Shown: in pieces, positions 32,427 through 40,417 of the stretch
How the letters are laid out: each line of letters opens with the position of its first letter
Position numbering within the stretch: the stretch's first letter is position 1
DNA from: Candidatus Bacteroides intestinipullorum
GTDB lineage: Bacteria > Bacteroidota > Bacteroidia > Bacteroidales > Bacteroidaceae
DNA: 40,417 nt
NCBI GenBank assembly: GCA_018883785.1
Contig: JAHLFO010000044.1
Location: 1-40,417 of the forward strand
Direction of reading: 5' to 3'
Notes under the pieces: model-generated
Database searches by the model: none
What the model was told of the DNA's origin: nothing
What the model saw: only the letters and a program-made list of their open reading frames with translations
Program-made: the position numbers and the translations under genes

Positions 32427-33356
32427 TTGTATATGCAGAAAACATTTCAAGAAATTTCAAAAAGCTGGTGCGAGACAAAACGCCCAATAGTAAAGCACTC
32501 CACCATGTGTGCTTATTTGCTGACACTGCAAACCCATTTGCTGCCTTATTTTGGTACTAAGACAGCCATAACAGAGGATGAAGTCCAGCAGTTTGTCATT
32601 CATAAACTTTCGTGCGGTCTTGCGCGTAAAACCGTAAGAGATATGGTAGCCGTATTAAAATCGGTAGCCAAATACGGAAGAAAACATAAGATTTTCCCAT
32701 TCGAGGATTGGGAAATAGAATATCCTACAGATACGGAAATGAGCCGATTGCCAACTTTGGCAATAGAACACCAGCGCATACTAATGCGACATCTGATTGA
32801 GAAGCCGACAGCGCAGAATATAGGTGTACTGTTGTCTCTCTGCACAGGTATGAGAATAGGAGAGGTATGCGCACTGCAATGGCAAGATGTGGACTTCCGT
32901 CAACGGATTATCATAGTAAGGCATACCGTTGGTCGAGTTTATAATTGCGAATTGAAATCCACAGAGAAAATACAATCATCGCCTAAAACAAGAAATTCAT
33001 GCCGCGAGATACCTATCTCCAAGCAACTGTTCTATTGTCTGAAAACAGTCAAGAAAGTCTCTGCCTCTCCGTTTGTGGTCGGCACATCAGAACATTCCAA
33101 AGAGCCACGTTCTTATCGTGACTATTTTTCTCGATTATTAAAGCGTCTCGACATACCTCAAATCGTATTTCATGGGCTTAGGCACACCTTTGCAACCCGG
33201 TGCATAGAAAGCCAATGCGATTACAAAACAGTAAGCGTGATACTCGGTCATTCCAATGTGGCGACCACTCTTAACCTGTATGTGCATCCGAACCTCAATC
33301 AGAAAAAGAAGTGTATTGAACGTATGAGTAAGTTTCTTGGAATAGCAGAACCGTAA
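32403..33356 (+). CDS. Tyrosine recombinase (probable DNA invertase of the methyltransferase cassettes)
   Basis: 317 aa site-specific recombinase. The N-terminal SAM-like, core-binding domain (about 12-100) is followed by the catalytic domain with a complete active site: Arg151 (GMRIGE), Lys195 (SPKTRNS), His257 and Arg260 (HGLRHTF), His283 (LGHSN) and nucleophile Tyr293 (NLYVHPN). ATG at 32403 lies in a hairpin loop; Met11 (32433, MQKTFQEIS) is an equally good start. It lies 38 nt after the DUF262-HNH gene and is of the size of recombinases that shuffle hsdS genes and capsule promoters in Bacteroides. The nearest candidate substrates are the FEILG repeats about 1.3-1.8 kb upstream. An alternative role is integration of the islet; no att-like repeat was found. 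Confidence 0.93.
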   Translation: MKLLIPSKLYMQKTFQEISKSWCETKRPIVKHSTMCAYLLTLQTHLLPYFGTKTAITEDEVQQFVIHKLSCGLARKTVRDMVAVLKSVAKYGRKHKIFPFEDWEIEYPTDTEMSRLPTLAIEHQRILMRHLIEKPTAQNIGVLLSLCTGMRIGEVCALQWQDVDFRQRIIIVRHTVGRVYNCELKSTEKIQSSPKTRNSCREIPISKQLFYCLKTVKKVSASPFVVGTSEHSKEPRSYRDYFSRLLKRLDIPQIVFHGLRHTFATRCIESQCDYKTVSVILGHSNVATTLNLYVHPNLNQKKKCIERMSKFLGIAEP

Positions 33357-33477
33357 TTTTAAAACATGGACTTATCGAGTGACGAAAATTCAATGAATTG
33401 ATAAGCGGACATACTAACTCACTGACAAGCATAGTAATATATTTCTAATATCTCCTCATCAAACCATTCGCCCAAAT

Positions 33478-33718
33478 ATGATGAAATCCGTCAAAGCGGT
33501 CTATGCCCAAAAATGTGAAAGACTGATCCGGCGAGCACCTCATAGGCAGGAATCGGACTGAATATGAGGAGGTGAAACGCTGTGCGGACGCTTTTGCTGA
33601 GGTGGTAGAAAAGAATTTACCGAAAGGATAGGAAGGTTGCCCGTCGGAACCCGCAGAGGAAAAAATCCCTTGTGCAGAGTTGGATTTATTCCCCGATAAT
33701 GCGTATATTTGTCGTTGA
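33478..33718 (+). pseudogene. Decayed coding remnant
   Basis: In the 402-nt gap after the recombinase, one frame reads EYEEVKRCADAFAEVVEKNL, an in-frame TAG, then EGCPSEPAEEKIPCAELDLF and a stop; a short ATG frame before it (MMKSVKAVYAQKCERLIRRA) is offset by one base. This looks like a small helical gene broken by a frameshift and a nonsense change, possibly of mobile-element origin. I do not recognise the parent family. Apart from this and the promoter at 33679-33711, I see nothing in the gap. Confidence 0.4.
33679..33711 (+). promoter_or_regulatory. Promoter of the cytidylate-kinase-like gene
   Basis: GTTG (33679-33682), 21 nt, then TATATTTG (33704-33711), a perfect -7 box, 47 nt before the ATG. 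Confidence 0.65.
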
Positions 33719-33758
33719 CAAATCGTAAGTTACAGCAAAACCACAGAGGATTTGAACT

Positions 33759-34388
33759 ATGGACAAGAAATTTGTAGTAAACATTGGCCGTCAGTTGGGA
33801 AGCGGCGGCCGTGAGATAGGCGAGAAGCTGGCTGCCCGGCTGGGCATTTCGTTTTATGACAAGGAGCTCATCACACTGGCTTCGGAAGAAAGCGGCCTGT
33901 GCAGCGAGTTTTTCGAGCGTGCAGACGAGCGTCCGTCCAAGAACCTGATGGGGGGATGGTTCGGGATGCGCTTCCCTTTCATCACCGATGGGGCGATGCC
34001 TGCCACGAACTGCCTAAGCAATGACTCCCTGTTTAAGGTGCAGAGCGACGTCATCCGTCGGCTGGCGGCAGAGAAGTCGTGCCTCTTCGTGGGGCGTTGT
34101 GCCGACTATATCTTGCGTGAGCATCCGCATTGCGCCAACATCTTCATCTCCTCCACCCGCGAGGACCGCATCGCCCGCCTGCGCCGCATTCACGGCATCG
34201 GCGAGGAAGAGGCTGAGAACATGATGGCCAAGGCGGACAAGAAGCGTTCGGAGTATTACAATTATTACAGTTACAAAACGTGGGGTGCTGCGGCGTCCTA
34301 CCACCTGTGTATCGACTCGTCCGTGCTCGGCATTGACGGCACGGTGGACTTTGTCGAGGAGTTTGTCCGCAAAAAGCTGTCGCTCTGA
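33759..34388 (+). CDS. Cytidylate kinase-like family protein
   Basis: 209 aa, P-loop nucleoside-monophosphate kinase fold. It opens with VVNIGRQLGSGGREIGEKLA, where GRQLGSGGREIG replaces the usual Walker A as in the cytidylate-kinase-2 family. Then come FYDKELITLA, the CLFVGRCADYILREHP segment, and the lid-like EDRIARLRRIHGIGEEEAEN followed by KADKKRSEYYNYYSYKTWG. Housekeeping cytidylate kinases (Cmk) form a different subfamily, so this gene is often a second copy; the true substrate is uncertain. High G+C and a perfect terminator mark the return to core sequence after the islet. Confidence 0.88.
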   Translation: MDKKFVVNIGRQLGSGGREIGEKLAARLGISFYDKELITLASEESGLCSEFFERADERPSKNLMGGWFGMRFPFITDGAMPATNCLSNDSLFKVQSDVIRRLAAEKSCLFVGRCADYILREHPHCANIFISSTREDRIARLRRIHGIGEEEAENMMAKADKKRSEYYNYYSYKTWGAAASYHLCIDSSVLGIDGTVDFVEEFVRKKLSL

Positions 34389-34418
34389 TAGCACGAACTA
34401 TCAACCAGAAGATACAAA

Positions 34419-34470
34419 AAAATCGGCTGCACCACGGAGATACCGGGAAGTGCAGCCGATTTTCTATTTT
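34419..34470 (+). terminator. Rho-independent terminator
   Basis: Perfect 14-bp stem AAAATCGGCTGCAC/GTGCAGCCGATTTT (34419-34432 with 34450-34463) with a 17-nt loop, then a T-rich tail (TCTATTTT). It ends the kinase-like gene and is A-rich on the other side, so it may also serve the convergent transporter gene. Confidence 0.9.
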
Positions 34471-34497
34471 AGGTTGTAGGTCTCAACACAAAATGAC

Positions 34498-36162
34498 CTA
34501 CATCATTGTCAGCAGAATCATCTGTCCCGCCAAGATACGGAGGAACATGGTGAGCGGGTAGACGGTGGAGTAGCCCACAGAAGGAGCCGGGTTGCCGGCC
34601 ACCTGGTTGGAGTAGGCCAATGCAGGGGGATCGGTGGTGGCACCACCCATGACACCCATCAGGATAAAGTAGTTCACCTTATAATAAGCACGGGCAAAGA
34701 TGCCTACGGCAAGCAACGGGATGACCGTGATGAGGAAGCCCCAGAGCACGTACAAGAGGCCGTCGCCTTGCAGCACCGTCTGCACAAATTGCGCTCCCGC
34801 ATCGATGCCCACGCTGGCCAGGAAGAGCACAAGACCAATCTCGCGCAACATCAGGTTGGCACTCGTGGTGGTGTAGGTCACGAGTTTCATCTTATAACCA
34901 AAGCGTCCGATAAGGATGGCCACTACCAGCGGACCACCAGCCAAACCCAACTTGACAGGTGTAGGCATACCGGGGAAGGAGATAGGCAGGCTGCCCACCA
35001 AGATACCGAGGAAGAGACCAACGAAAATGGTGACAATGTTCGGCGTGTTGAGGCTCTTCATTTGGTTACCCAAGACGAGACCCACGCTGTTCACGGCATC
35101 CTCGCGGCCGACTACCATCAGGCGGTCACCGACCTGGAGGGTAAGGTTGGGCGAAGCGAAAAGCTCCATGCCCGAACGGGTGATGCGGGTGACGGTCACG
35201 CCATAGGAACTGCGGAAGTGCATGTCGCCCAGCTTCTTGCCATTGATGTTGGACTTGGTGATGAGCACACGGCGCGATACCACGGGCAGGTCCTGATGCT
35301 CCCAGTCCACCTCGACTTGCTTGCCGATGAAGGCGATGATAGCCTCAGCGTCTTCCTCGGAGCAAACCATGAAAAGCTGGTCGCCCAGGCAGAACTTCGT
35401 GTCCTGGTCGGGGATGATGACATGGCCCTCGTGACGCAAGCGCGAGCAGACGAACGGGCGGCCCAGGAACTGCTTCACCTGGAGCAGGCGTTTGCCGTCG
35501 ATGGCCTCGTTGCGTACCTCCAGCGTCATCATGTGGGGCTTCTGCTTCTCTTCGTCCTCGCTATGGGCCAGGTCGGCTTCTTCCTTCGCGAAGTCCACAC
35601 GGAAGATGTAGCGGATGGCGATGATGGAGCCGATGATGCCCAGCACACCCAGCGGATAAGCGCAGGCATAACCCAAGGCGATGGGATCGCCCGTGTAATG
35701 CAGCTGGTTCAACGCTTCCTGCGCGGCACCCAGTCCCGGGGTGTTGGTGACGGCGCCATAGAGGATGCCCACCATCATCGGGAGGTCCACACGGCCGTTG
35801 GCGATGAAGTAGATGGTGAGCGCCACGGCAATGTTGAGCACAATAATCAGCACCGCCAGCAGGTTGAGCGTCATGCCTCCTTTCTTGAAGGACGAGAAGA
35901 ATGACGGACCTACCTGCAAACCGATGCAGAATACAAACAGTGTCAAGCCGAACTCACGCAGGAAGTGCAGGATAGGCGTGGACACCGAGAATCCGAAGTG
36001 ACCCATCAGGATGCCCATGAAGAGCACGAACGTCACGCCCAGCGAGATGCCGGCAACCTTGAGCTTGCCAAGCAACACGCCCACCGCAATCACAAACGAG
36101 TAGAGCAACACGATGTGGGCGACAGAGGACGGGTCCCATAATAAACTGTTTAACCAATCCAT
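34498..36162 (-). CDS. AspT/YidE-family transporter with two RCK_C (TrkA_C) domains
   Basis: Inner-membrane antiporter-like protein of 554 aa. An N-terminal half with about five or six membrane spans (about 15-190: [56 protein letters not shown]) is followed by two soluble RCK_C-type domains (about 210-290 and 295-375), then a matching C-terminal membrane half (about 385-554) with the mirrored [20 protein letters not shown]. The TNTPGLGAA and TTDPPALAY motifs in the two halves are the family signature. AspT exchanges aspartate and alanine; the substrate of YidE-type members is unknown. A good promoter lies upstream. Confidence 0.92.
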   Translation of the reverse strand: MDWLNSLLWDPSSVAHIVLLYSFVIAVGVLLGKLKVAGISLGVTFVLFMGILMGHFGFSVSTPILHFLREFGLTLFVFCIGLQVGPSFFSSFKKGGMTLNLLAVLIIVLNIAVALTIYFIANGRVDLPMMVGILYGAVTNTPGLGAAQEALNQLHYTGDPIALGYACAYPLGVLGIIGSIIAIRYIFRVDFAKEEADLAHSEDEEKQKPHMMTLEVRNEAIDGKRLLQVKQFLGRPFVCSRLRHEGHVIIPDQDTKFCLGDQLFMVCSEEDAEAIIAFIGKQVEVDWEHQDLPVVSRRVLITKSNINGKKLGDMHFRSSYGVTVTRITRSGMELFASPNLTLQVGDRLMVVGREDAVNSVGLVLGNQMKSLNTPNIVTIFVGLFLGILVGSLPISFPGMPTPVKLGLAGGPLVVAILIGRFGYKMKLVTYTTTSANLMLREIGLVLFLASVGIDAGAQFVQTVLQGDGLLYVLWGFLITVIPLLAVGIFARAYYKVNYFILMGVMGGATTDPPALAYSNQVAGNPAPSVGYSTVYPLTMFLRILAGQMILLTMM

Positions 36163-36209
36163 AAGTTTTTATTATTTATTAAATGATTTTAGGTATCACT
36201 TTCGTGGCG

Positions 36210-36241
36210 CAAAAATACATAATTGCCCCGAAGATGCCAAG
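36210..36241 (-). promoter_or_regulatory. Promoter of the transporter gene
   Basis: On the minus strand CTTG (36238-36241), 20 nt, then TATTTTTG (36210-36217), a perfect -7 box, 48 nt before the ATG. Confidence 0.65.
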
Positions 36242-36296
36242 CATTTGAGAAAGGAAAAAAGATTTTGACGCAAAAAAGCATTTAGGGGATAAAAAA

Positions 36297-36327
36297 CTTG
36301 TAGGTATCAAGAATTTTTCTAACTTTG
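36297..36327 (+). promoter_or_regulatory. Promoter of the putative small RNA
   Basis: CTTG (36297-36300), 19 nt, then TAACTTTG (36320-36327): -33 and -7 elements at correct spacing, with no coding sequence directly downstream. Confidence 0.7.
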
Positions 36328-36330
36328 CAG

Positions 36331-36463
36331 GTGGAAAAGGGGGAAGCCCACCTGCCCGAAAAAACGTGGCCGGTGCAGGACAATCGGCCACGTTGACGCT
36401 TCGTTTATAATGCAGAAGCGGGGGGCGTGACCAATGTCGAGGCGGAGGAAGCGCCCCTTTTCC
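36331..36463 (+). ncRNA. Putative structured small RNA or independent leader
   Basis: A transcript from the promoter at 36297-36327 would run through successive hairpins: a 10-bp stem AACGTGGCCG/CGGCCACGTT (36363-36372 with 36385-36394), a 6-bp stem CGCTTC/GAAGCG (36397-36402 with 36415-36420), and GGGGCG/CGCCCC (36422-36427 with 36452-36457) followed directly by TTTT, a terminator-like end. A further 7-bp stem (36328-36334 with 36348-36354) overlaps the probable start site and may be only partly transcribed. About 130 nt; no open frame with coding character. mutA has its own -7 box further on (36531), so this is unlikely to be only the mutA leader. I could not match it to 6S, SRP, tmRNA or a cobalamin riboswitch. 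Confidence 0.55.
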
Positions 36464-36530
36464 GCGCTCATTTCCCGCACAAATCTGAAAAAAATGTGCA
36501 AAGGGTGGAGTGCCCAATCGACTTATTGTT

Positions 36531-36538
36531 TATATTTG
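36531..36538 (+). promoter_or_regulatory. Predicted -7 box of mutA
   Basis: TATATTTG, a perfect TAnnTTTG match, 53 nt before the mutA ATG. No convincing -33 box. Confidence 0.55.
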
Positions 36539-36591
36539 CAGGACAAAGTGCGCTGGCACTTGTTTCAACCTACATTATAAACAGATAAACT

Positions 36592-38463
36592 ATGGCAGAA
36601 AACAAAGAAAAGCTCTTCTCTGACTTCCCGCCCGTCAGCACCGATGCGTGGATGGAGAAAGTCACGGCCGACCTGAAAGGCGCTGATTTCGAGAAGAAAC
36701 TCGTTTGGAGAACAAACGAAGGATTCAACGTGAGACCCTTCTATCGCCGTGAAGACCTGGAAGGACTGCGCCAGACGGACGCCTTGCCCGGCGAATTCCC
36801 CTACCTGCGCGGCAACCGGAAGGACGATAACTCCTGGCTTGTCCGTCAGGACATCCGGGTGGAAGACCCCGCCGAGGCCAACGCCAAGGCTCTCGACATC
36901 CTAAACCGGGGTGTCGATGCGCTGGGATTCAGCGTCAAGGCCAAACAGCTGGACGAGACCTATCTGGAAACCCTTCTGAAAGACATCAAGGCCGATTGCG
37001 TGGAGCTGAACTTCTCTACGTGCCAAGGCCATGTGGTGGAATTGGTGCAACTGCTGGTGGCCTACTTCAAGAAGCAGGGCTACGACCTCTCCAAGCTCCG
37101 CGGCTCCATCGCCTACGACCCGCTGGGCAAGATGCTATCCAAAGGCAAGGAGCGCACCGCCATCGCCGAGACGGGCAAGAAGTTGATCGAAGCCTCCGCA
37201 GAACTTTGCGGCTACCAAGTCCTCGGCGTGGACGCGTCAATCCTTTGCGATGCCGGCGCCTATATCTACCAAGAACTGGGATATGCCTTGGCGTGGGGCA
37301 ATGAATACCTGCACGCATTGACCGAAGCCGGCGTGCCCGCCCCGCAGGTGGCCAAGAACATCAAGTTCAACCTGGGCGTGTCGTCCAACTACTTCATGGA
37401 GATAGCCAAGTTCCGTGCCGCCCGTATGCTTTGGGCGGACATCGTGGAGCAATACCTCGGCCCGGACGATTGCAAGTGTGCAGCCAAGATGCACATCCAC
37501 GCCATCACTTCCCGCTTCAACCTTACGCTCTTCGATTCCTACGTCAACCTGCTCCGCACGCAGACGGAAGCCATGAGCGCCGCCCTGGCCGGCGTGGAGT
37601 CCATGACCGTGCTGCCGTTTGATGCGGTATATGCCGAACCCAATGAATTCTCCGAGCGTCTGGCCCGAAACCAGCAACTCCTGCTCCGCGAGGAATCCCA
37701 CTTCGACAAAGTGGTAGACCCCGCCGGTGGTTCCTATTATATAGAGAATCTGACCGCCTCCATCGCCGCCCAGGCCTGGAAGCTCTTCCTGGCCGTAGAG
37801 GACGAAGGCGGATTCTATGCCTCCGTCAAGGCAGGCAAGGTGCAGGAAGCCGTCAATGCCAGCAATAGCGCCCGCCATGAAGCCGTGGCCCGCCGCAAGG
37901 AAATCCTGCTGGGTACCAACCAATACCCCAACTTCACCGAACGTGCCGAGGGCAAGCAACCCCTGGAAGGCCACTGCTGCTGCGGAGGCGGACACGAACA
38001 CACTTGCGAGAAGGATTGCGCATCGCTCGATGCCTCCCGTGCCGCCAGCGAGTTCGAGGCACTCCGCCTGGAGACCGAACTGAGCGGCAAGCGTCCGAAG
38101 GCATTCATGCTGACCATCGGCAACCTGGCCATGCGCCAGGCACGCGCCCAGTTCTCGTGCAACTTCCTGGCCTGTGCCGGATACGAGGTCATCGACAACC
38201 TGGGCTTCGCTACCGTCCAGGAAGGCATCGACGCCGCTTTGGCCGCCAAGGCAGACATCGTGGTGCTCTGCTCCAGCGACGATGAATATGCCCAGTACGC
38301 CATCCCCGCCTACCAGGCGTTGGCCGGGCGCGCCATGTTCATCGTGGCCGGTGCTCCCGCCTGCATGGACGAGTTGAAAGCCGCCGGCATCGAGAACTTC
38401 ATCCATGTCCGCGTCAATGTGTTGCAGACATTAAAGGAATACAACGCTAAATTATTGAAGTAA
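36592..38463 (+). CDS. mutA: Methylmalonyl-CoA mutase small subunit
   Basis: Non-catalytic beta subunit of the B12-dependent mutase that interconverts succinyl-CoA and methylmalonyl-CoA in propionate formation. 623 aa. The N-terminal linker (about 1-80, [20 protein letters not shown]) leads to a TIM-barrel-like domain (about 85-450, [20 protein letters not shown]) and a cobalamin-binding-like fold (about 495-623) that lacks the B12 motif DxHxxG, as expected for this subunit. Odd feature: between the two domains lies a Cys/His-rich insert, [17 protein letters not shown] (Cys462-464, His468, His470, Cys472, Cys476), which looks able to bind metal and which I do not know from the well-studied subunits. 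mutB begins 2 nt after the stop. Confidence 0.95.
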   Translation: MAENKEKLFSDFPPVSTDAWMEKVTADLKGADFEKKLVWRTNEGFNVRPFYRREDLEGLRQTDALPGEFPYLRGNRKDDNSWLVRQDIRVEDPAEANAKALDILNRGVDALGFSVKAKQLDETYLETLLKDIKADCVELNFSTCQGHVVELVQLLVAYFKKQGYDLSKLRGSIAYDPLGKMLSKGKERTAIAETGKKLIEASAELCGYQVLGVDASILCDAGAYIYQELGYALAWGNEYLHALTEAGVPAPQVAKNIKFNLGVSSNYFMEIAKFRAARMLWADIVEQYLGPDDCKCAAKMHIHAITSRFNLTLFDSYVNLLRTQTEAMSAALAGVESMTVLPFDAVYAEPNEFSERLARNQQLLLREESHFDKVVDPAGGSYYIENLTASIAAQAWKLFLAVEDEGGFYASVKAGKVQEAVNASNSARHEAVARRKEILLGTNQYPNFTERAEGKQPLEGHCCCGGGHEHTCEKDCASLDASRAASEFEALRLETELSGKRPKAFMLTIGNLAMRQARAQFSCNFLACAGYEVIDNLGFATVQEGIDAALAAKADIVVLCSSDDEYAQYAIPAYQALAGRAMFIVAGAPACMDELKAAGIENFIHVRVNVLQTLKEYNAKLLK

Positions 38464-38465
38464 TC

Positions 38466-40417
38466 ATGAGAAAGAATTTCAAAGATATCGATATATATGC
38501 CGACTTCAAGCCCGCCAACGGGGCTGAGTGGCAAAAGGCCAACGGCATCCATGCTGACTGGAAGACGCCGGAGCACATCGAAGTGAAGCCAGTTTATACC
38601 AAGGAAGACCTGGAAGGGATGGAGCATCTGGACTATGCGGCCGGTGTGCCCCCTTACTTGCGTGGCCCGTACTCCACGATGTACGTGATGCGCCCGTGGA
38701 CCATCCGCCAATATGCCGGATTCTCCACCGCCGAGGAATCCAACGCTTTCTACCGCCGCAACCTGGCCAGCGGCCAGAAGGGCCTTTCCGTGGCCTTCGA
38801 CCTGCCCACACATCGTGGCTACGACCCCGACAATGAACGCGTGGTAGGCGATGTCGGCAAGGCAGGTGTGTCCATCTGCTCGCTGGAGAACATGAAGGTG
38901 CTGTTCGACGGCATACCCCTGAACAAGATGTCCGTCTCCATGACGATGAACGGAGCTGTACTGCCCGTCATGGCCTTCTACATCAACGCCGGCCTGGAGC
39001 AAGGCGCCAAGCTGGAAGAGATGGCCGGTACCATCCAGAACGACATCCTGAAGGAATTCATGGTGCGCAACACCTATATCTACCCGCCTGCATTCTCCAT
39101 GAAGATTATCTCCGACATCTTCGAATACACCTCGCAGAAGATGCCGAAGTTCAACTCCATCTCCATCTCCGGCTACCACATGCAGGAAGCCGGCGCCACG
39201 GCCGACATCGAGTTGGCTTACACCCTGGCCGACGGATTGGAGTACCTCCGCGCCGGTGTCAAGGCCGGATTGGACATTGACGCCTTTGCGCCGCGCCTGT
39301 CCTTCTTCTGGGCCATCGGCACCAACCACTTCATGGAGATTGCCAAGATGCGTGCCGCCCGCATGCTTTGGGCCAAGATCGTGAAGCAGTTCAATCCGAA
39401 GAATCCCAAGTCGCTGGCCTTGCGCACGCACTCGCAGACCTCCGGCTGGTCGCTGACGGAGCAAGACCCCTTCAACAACGTGGGACGCACCTGCATCGAG
39501 GCTATGGCCGCTGCCCTGGGACATACGCAGTCCCTGCACACCAATGCGCTGGACGAAGCCATCGCCCTGCCCACGGACTTCTCCGCCCGCATCGCGCGCA
39601 ACACACAGATCTACATCCAGGAAGAGACATACGTCTGCAAGAACGTAGACCCCTGGGCCGGTTCCTATTATGTGGAGGCATTGACGGATGAGATTGCCCA
39701 CAAGGCTTGGGAGCATATCCAGGAGATTGAGAAGCTGGGCGGCATGGCCAAGGCCATCGAGACCGGCATCCCCAAGATGCGCATCGAAGAGGCTGCCGCA
39801 CGCACGCAGGCCCGTATTGACAGCGGCGTGCAGACCATTGTCGGCGTCAACAAGTATCGCCTGGACAAGGAAGCGCCCATCGACATCCTCGAGATCGACA
39901 ACACGGCCGTGCGCAACGAGCAGCTGGAGAACCTAAAGAAACTCAAGGCCAGCCGCAACCAGGCCGACGTGGACAAGGCGCTGGATGCCATCACCGAATG
40001 CGTCAAGACCGGCAAGGGCAACCTGCTGGAGCTGGCCGTCGAGGCCGCCCGCGTGCGTGCCACCTTGGGCGAGATTTCACTGGCGTGCGAGAAGGTAGTA
40101 GGACGTTATAAAGCAATGATTAGAACCATATCAGGCGTGTATTCATCAGAAAGCAAAAACGATGCAGACTTCGCCAAGGCTTGTGAGCTGTGCGAGAAGT
40201 TTGCCAAGAAAGAGGGTCGTCAGCCGCGTATCATGATTGCCAAGATGGGGCAGGACGGACACGACCGTGGTGCAAAGGTCGTAGCTACGGGCTATGCCGA
40301 CTGTGGTTTCGACGTGGACATGGGGCCGTTGTTCCAGACGCCGGCCGAAGCAGCCCGCGAAGCTGTGGAGAACGACGTGCATGCAGTGGGCGTATCCTCG
40401 CTTGCGGCAGGCCACAA
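38466..40417 (+). CDS. mutB: Methylmalonyl-CoA mutase large (catalytic) subunit, 3' end beyond window
   Basis: Adenosylcobalamin-dependent alpha subunit. 650 codons are in the window (family about 715), so the C-terminal part of the B12 domain is missing. The N-terminus [16 protein letters not shown] is followed by the substrate barrel: [55 protein letters not shown], and [20 protein letters not shown]. The cobalamin domain begins about residue 585 with [20 protein letters not shown], in which Asp597-x-His599-x-x-Gly602 is the base-off B12-binding motif. It starts 2 nt after mutA, so the two are translated together. Genes usually found next (such as meaB or epimerase) are outside. Confidence 0.97.
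   Translation, partial: MRKNFKDIDIYADFKPANGAEWQKANGIHADWKTPEHIEVKPVYTKEDLEGMEHLDYAAGVPPYLRGPYSTMYVMRPWTIRQYAGFSTAEESNAFYRRNLASGQKGLSVAFDLPTHRGYDPDNERVVGDVGKAGVSICSLENMKVLFDGIPLNKMSVSMTMNGAVLPVMAFYINAGLEQGAKLEEMAGTIQNDILKEFMVRNTYIYPPAFSMKIISDIFEYTSQKMPKFNSISISGYHMQEAGATADIELAYTLADGLEYLRAGVKAGLDIDAFAPRLSFFWAIGTNHFMEIAKMRAARMLWAKIVKQFNPKNPKSLALRTHSQTSGWSLTEQDPFNNVGRTCIEAMAAALGHTQSLHTNALDEAIALPTDFSARIARNTQIYIQEETYVCKNVDPWAGSYYVEALTDEIAHKAWEHIQEIEKLGGMAKAIETGIPKMRIEEAAARTQARIDSGVQTIVGVNKYRLDKEAPIDILEIDNTAVRNEQLENLKKLKASRNQADVDKALDAITECVKTGKGNLLELAVEAARVRATLGEISLACEKVVGRYKAMIRTISGVYSSESKNDADFAKACELCEKFAKKEGRQPRIMIAKMGQDGHDRGAKVVATGYADCGFDVDMGPLFQTPAEAAREAVENDVHAVGVSSLAAGH

Noticed and set aside
36328-36463. 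Cobalamin riboswitch upstream of the B12-dependent mutase
   Set aside because: No B12-box-like sequence or matching junction was found, and a promoter for mutA lies downstream of the structured region.
38310-39716. 468-codon open frame on the minus strand
   Set aside because: Antisense to the mutA end and mutB. Both sense proteins are well conserved; the shadow has no recognisable features.

Overview
The window reads as a chromosome segment of a Bacteroidales bacterium, most like Bacteroidaceae. The signs are a SusC-type TonB receptor with its FecI/FecR pair, tandem Skp/OmpH genes beside bamA, BACON and M64 surface lipoproteins, split mutA/mutB, and promoters of the Bacteroidetes type (TAnnTTTG at -7, often TTTG/TTG about 20 nt upstream, no obvious Shine-Dalgarno dependence). 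The core genes look G+C-rich by eye. Two blocks look clearly A+T-richer: the lipoprotein cluster (about 23.4-27.4 kb) and the modification/recombinase islet (about 29.6-33.7 kb).

Layout. 1-3980 (minus): ECF sigma factor, FecR anti-sigma factor and a SusC-like transducer cut by the window edge, a trans-envelope signalling unit. 4171-12357 (minus): murI, two OmpH/Skp chaperones, bamA, uppS, a DUF6242-like lipoprotein and ribD, mainly envelope biogenesis. 12429-18852 (minus): a zinc-ribbon membrane lipoprotein, a U32/RlhA-like protein, metA, a CfxA-like class A beta-lactamase and an AAA-ATPase/PD-(D/E)XK protein. 19196-23336 (plus): prmC, recX, pyrE, an SRPBCC protein, argH, tRNA-Gly and tRNA-Leu. 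23552-27407 (plus): three surface lipoproteins including a BACON/M64 peptidase. 27511-29386: a DUF2130 gene and a small Cys-rich gene diverging from a perfect 38-bp palindrome. 33759-40417: a cytidylate-kinase-like gene, an AspT/YidE-type transporter, a probable small RNA and the methylmalonyl-CoA mutase pair mutA-mutB (mutB cut by the window edge).

The most interesting part is 29645-33356. An EcoRI-family adenine methyltransferase gene is followed by two silent alternative C-terminal cassettes, one in direct and one in inverted orientation. Every cassette begins at the same short repeat, which encodes FEILG inside the methyltransferase. Next come a DUF262-HNH nuclease and a tyrosine recombinase. 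I read this as a shufflon-like, phase-variable methyltransferase in which recombination at the FEILG repeats replaces the last 48-70 residues. How a nuclease of fixed sequence would cooperate with a methyltransferase of changing C-terminus is an open and testable question.

Other structure: three intergenic tandem arrays that share a 22-bp period but differ in unit sequence, a probable small RNA with its own promoter upstream of mutA, and a MetA with the residue associated with acetyl-CoA rather than succinyl-CoA use.
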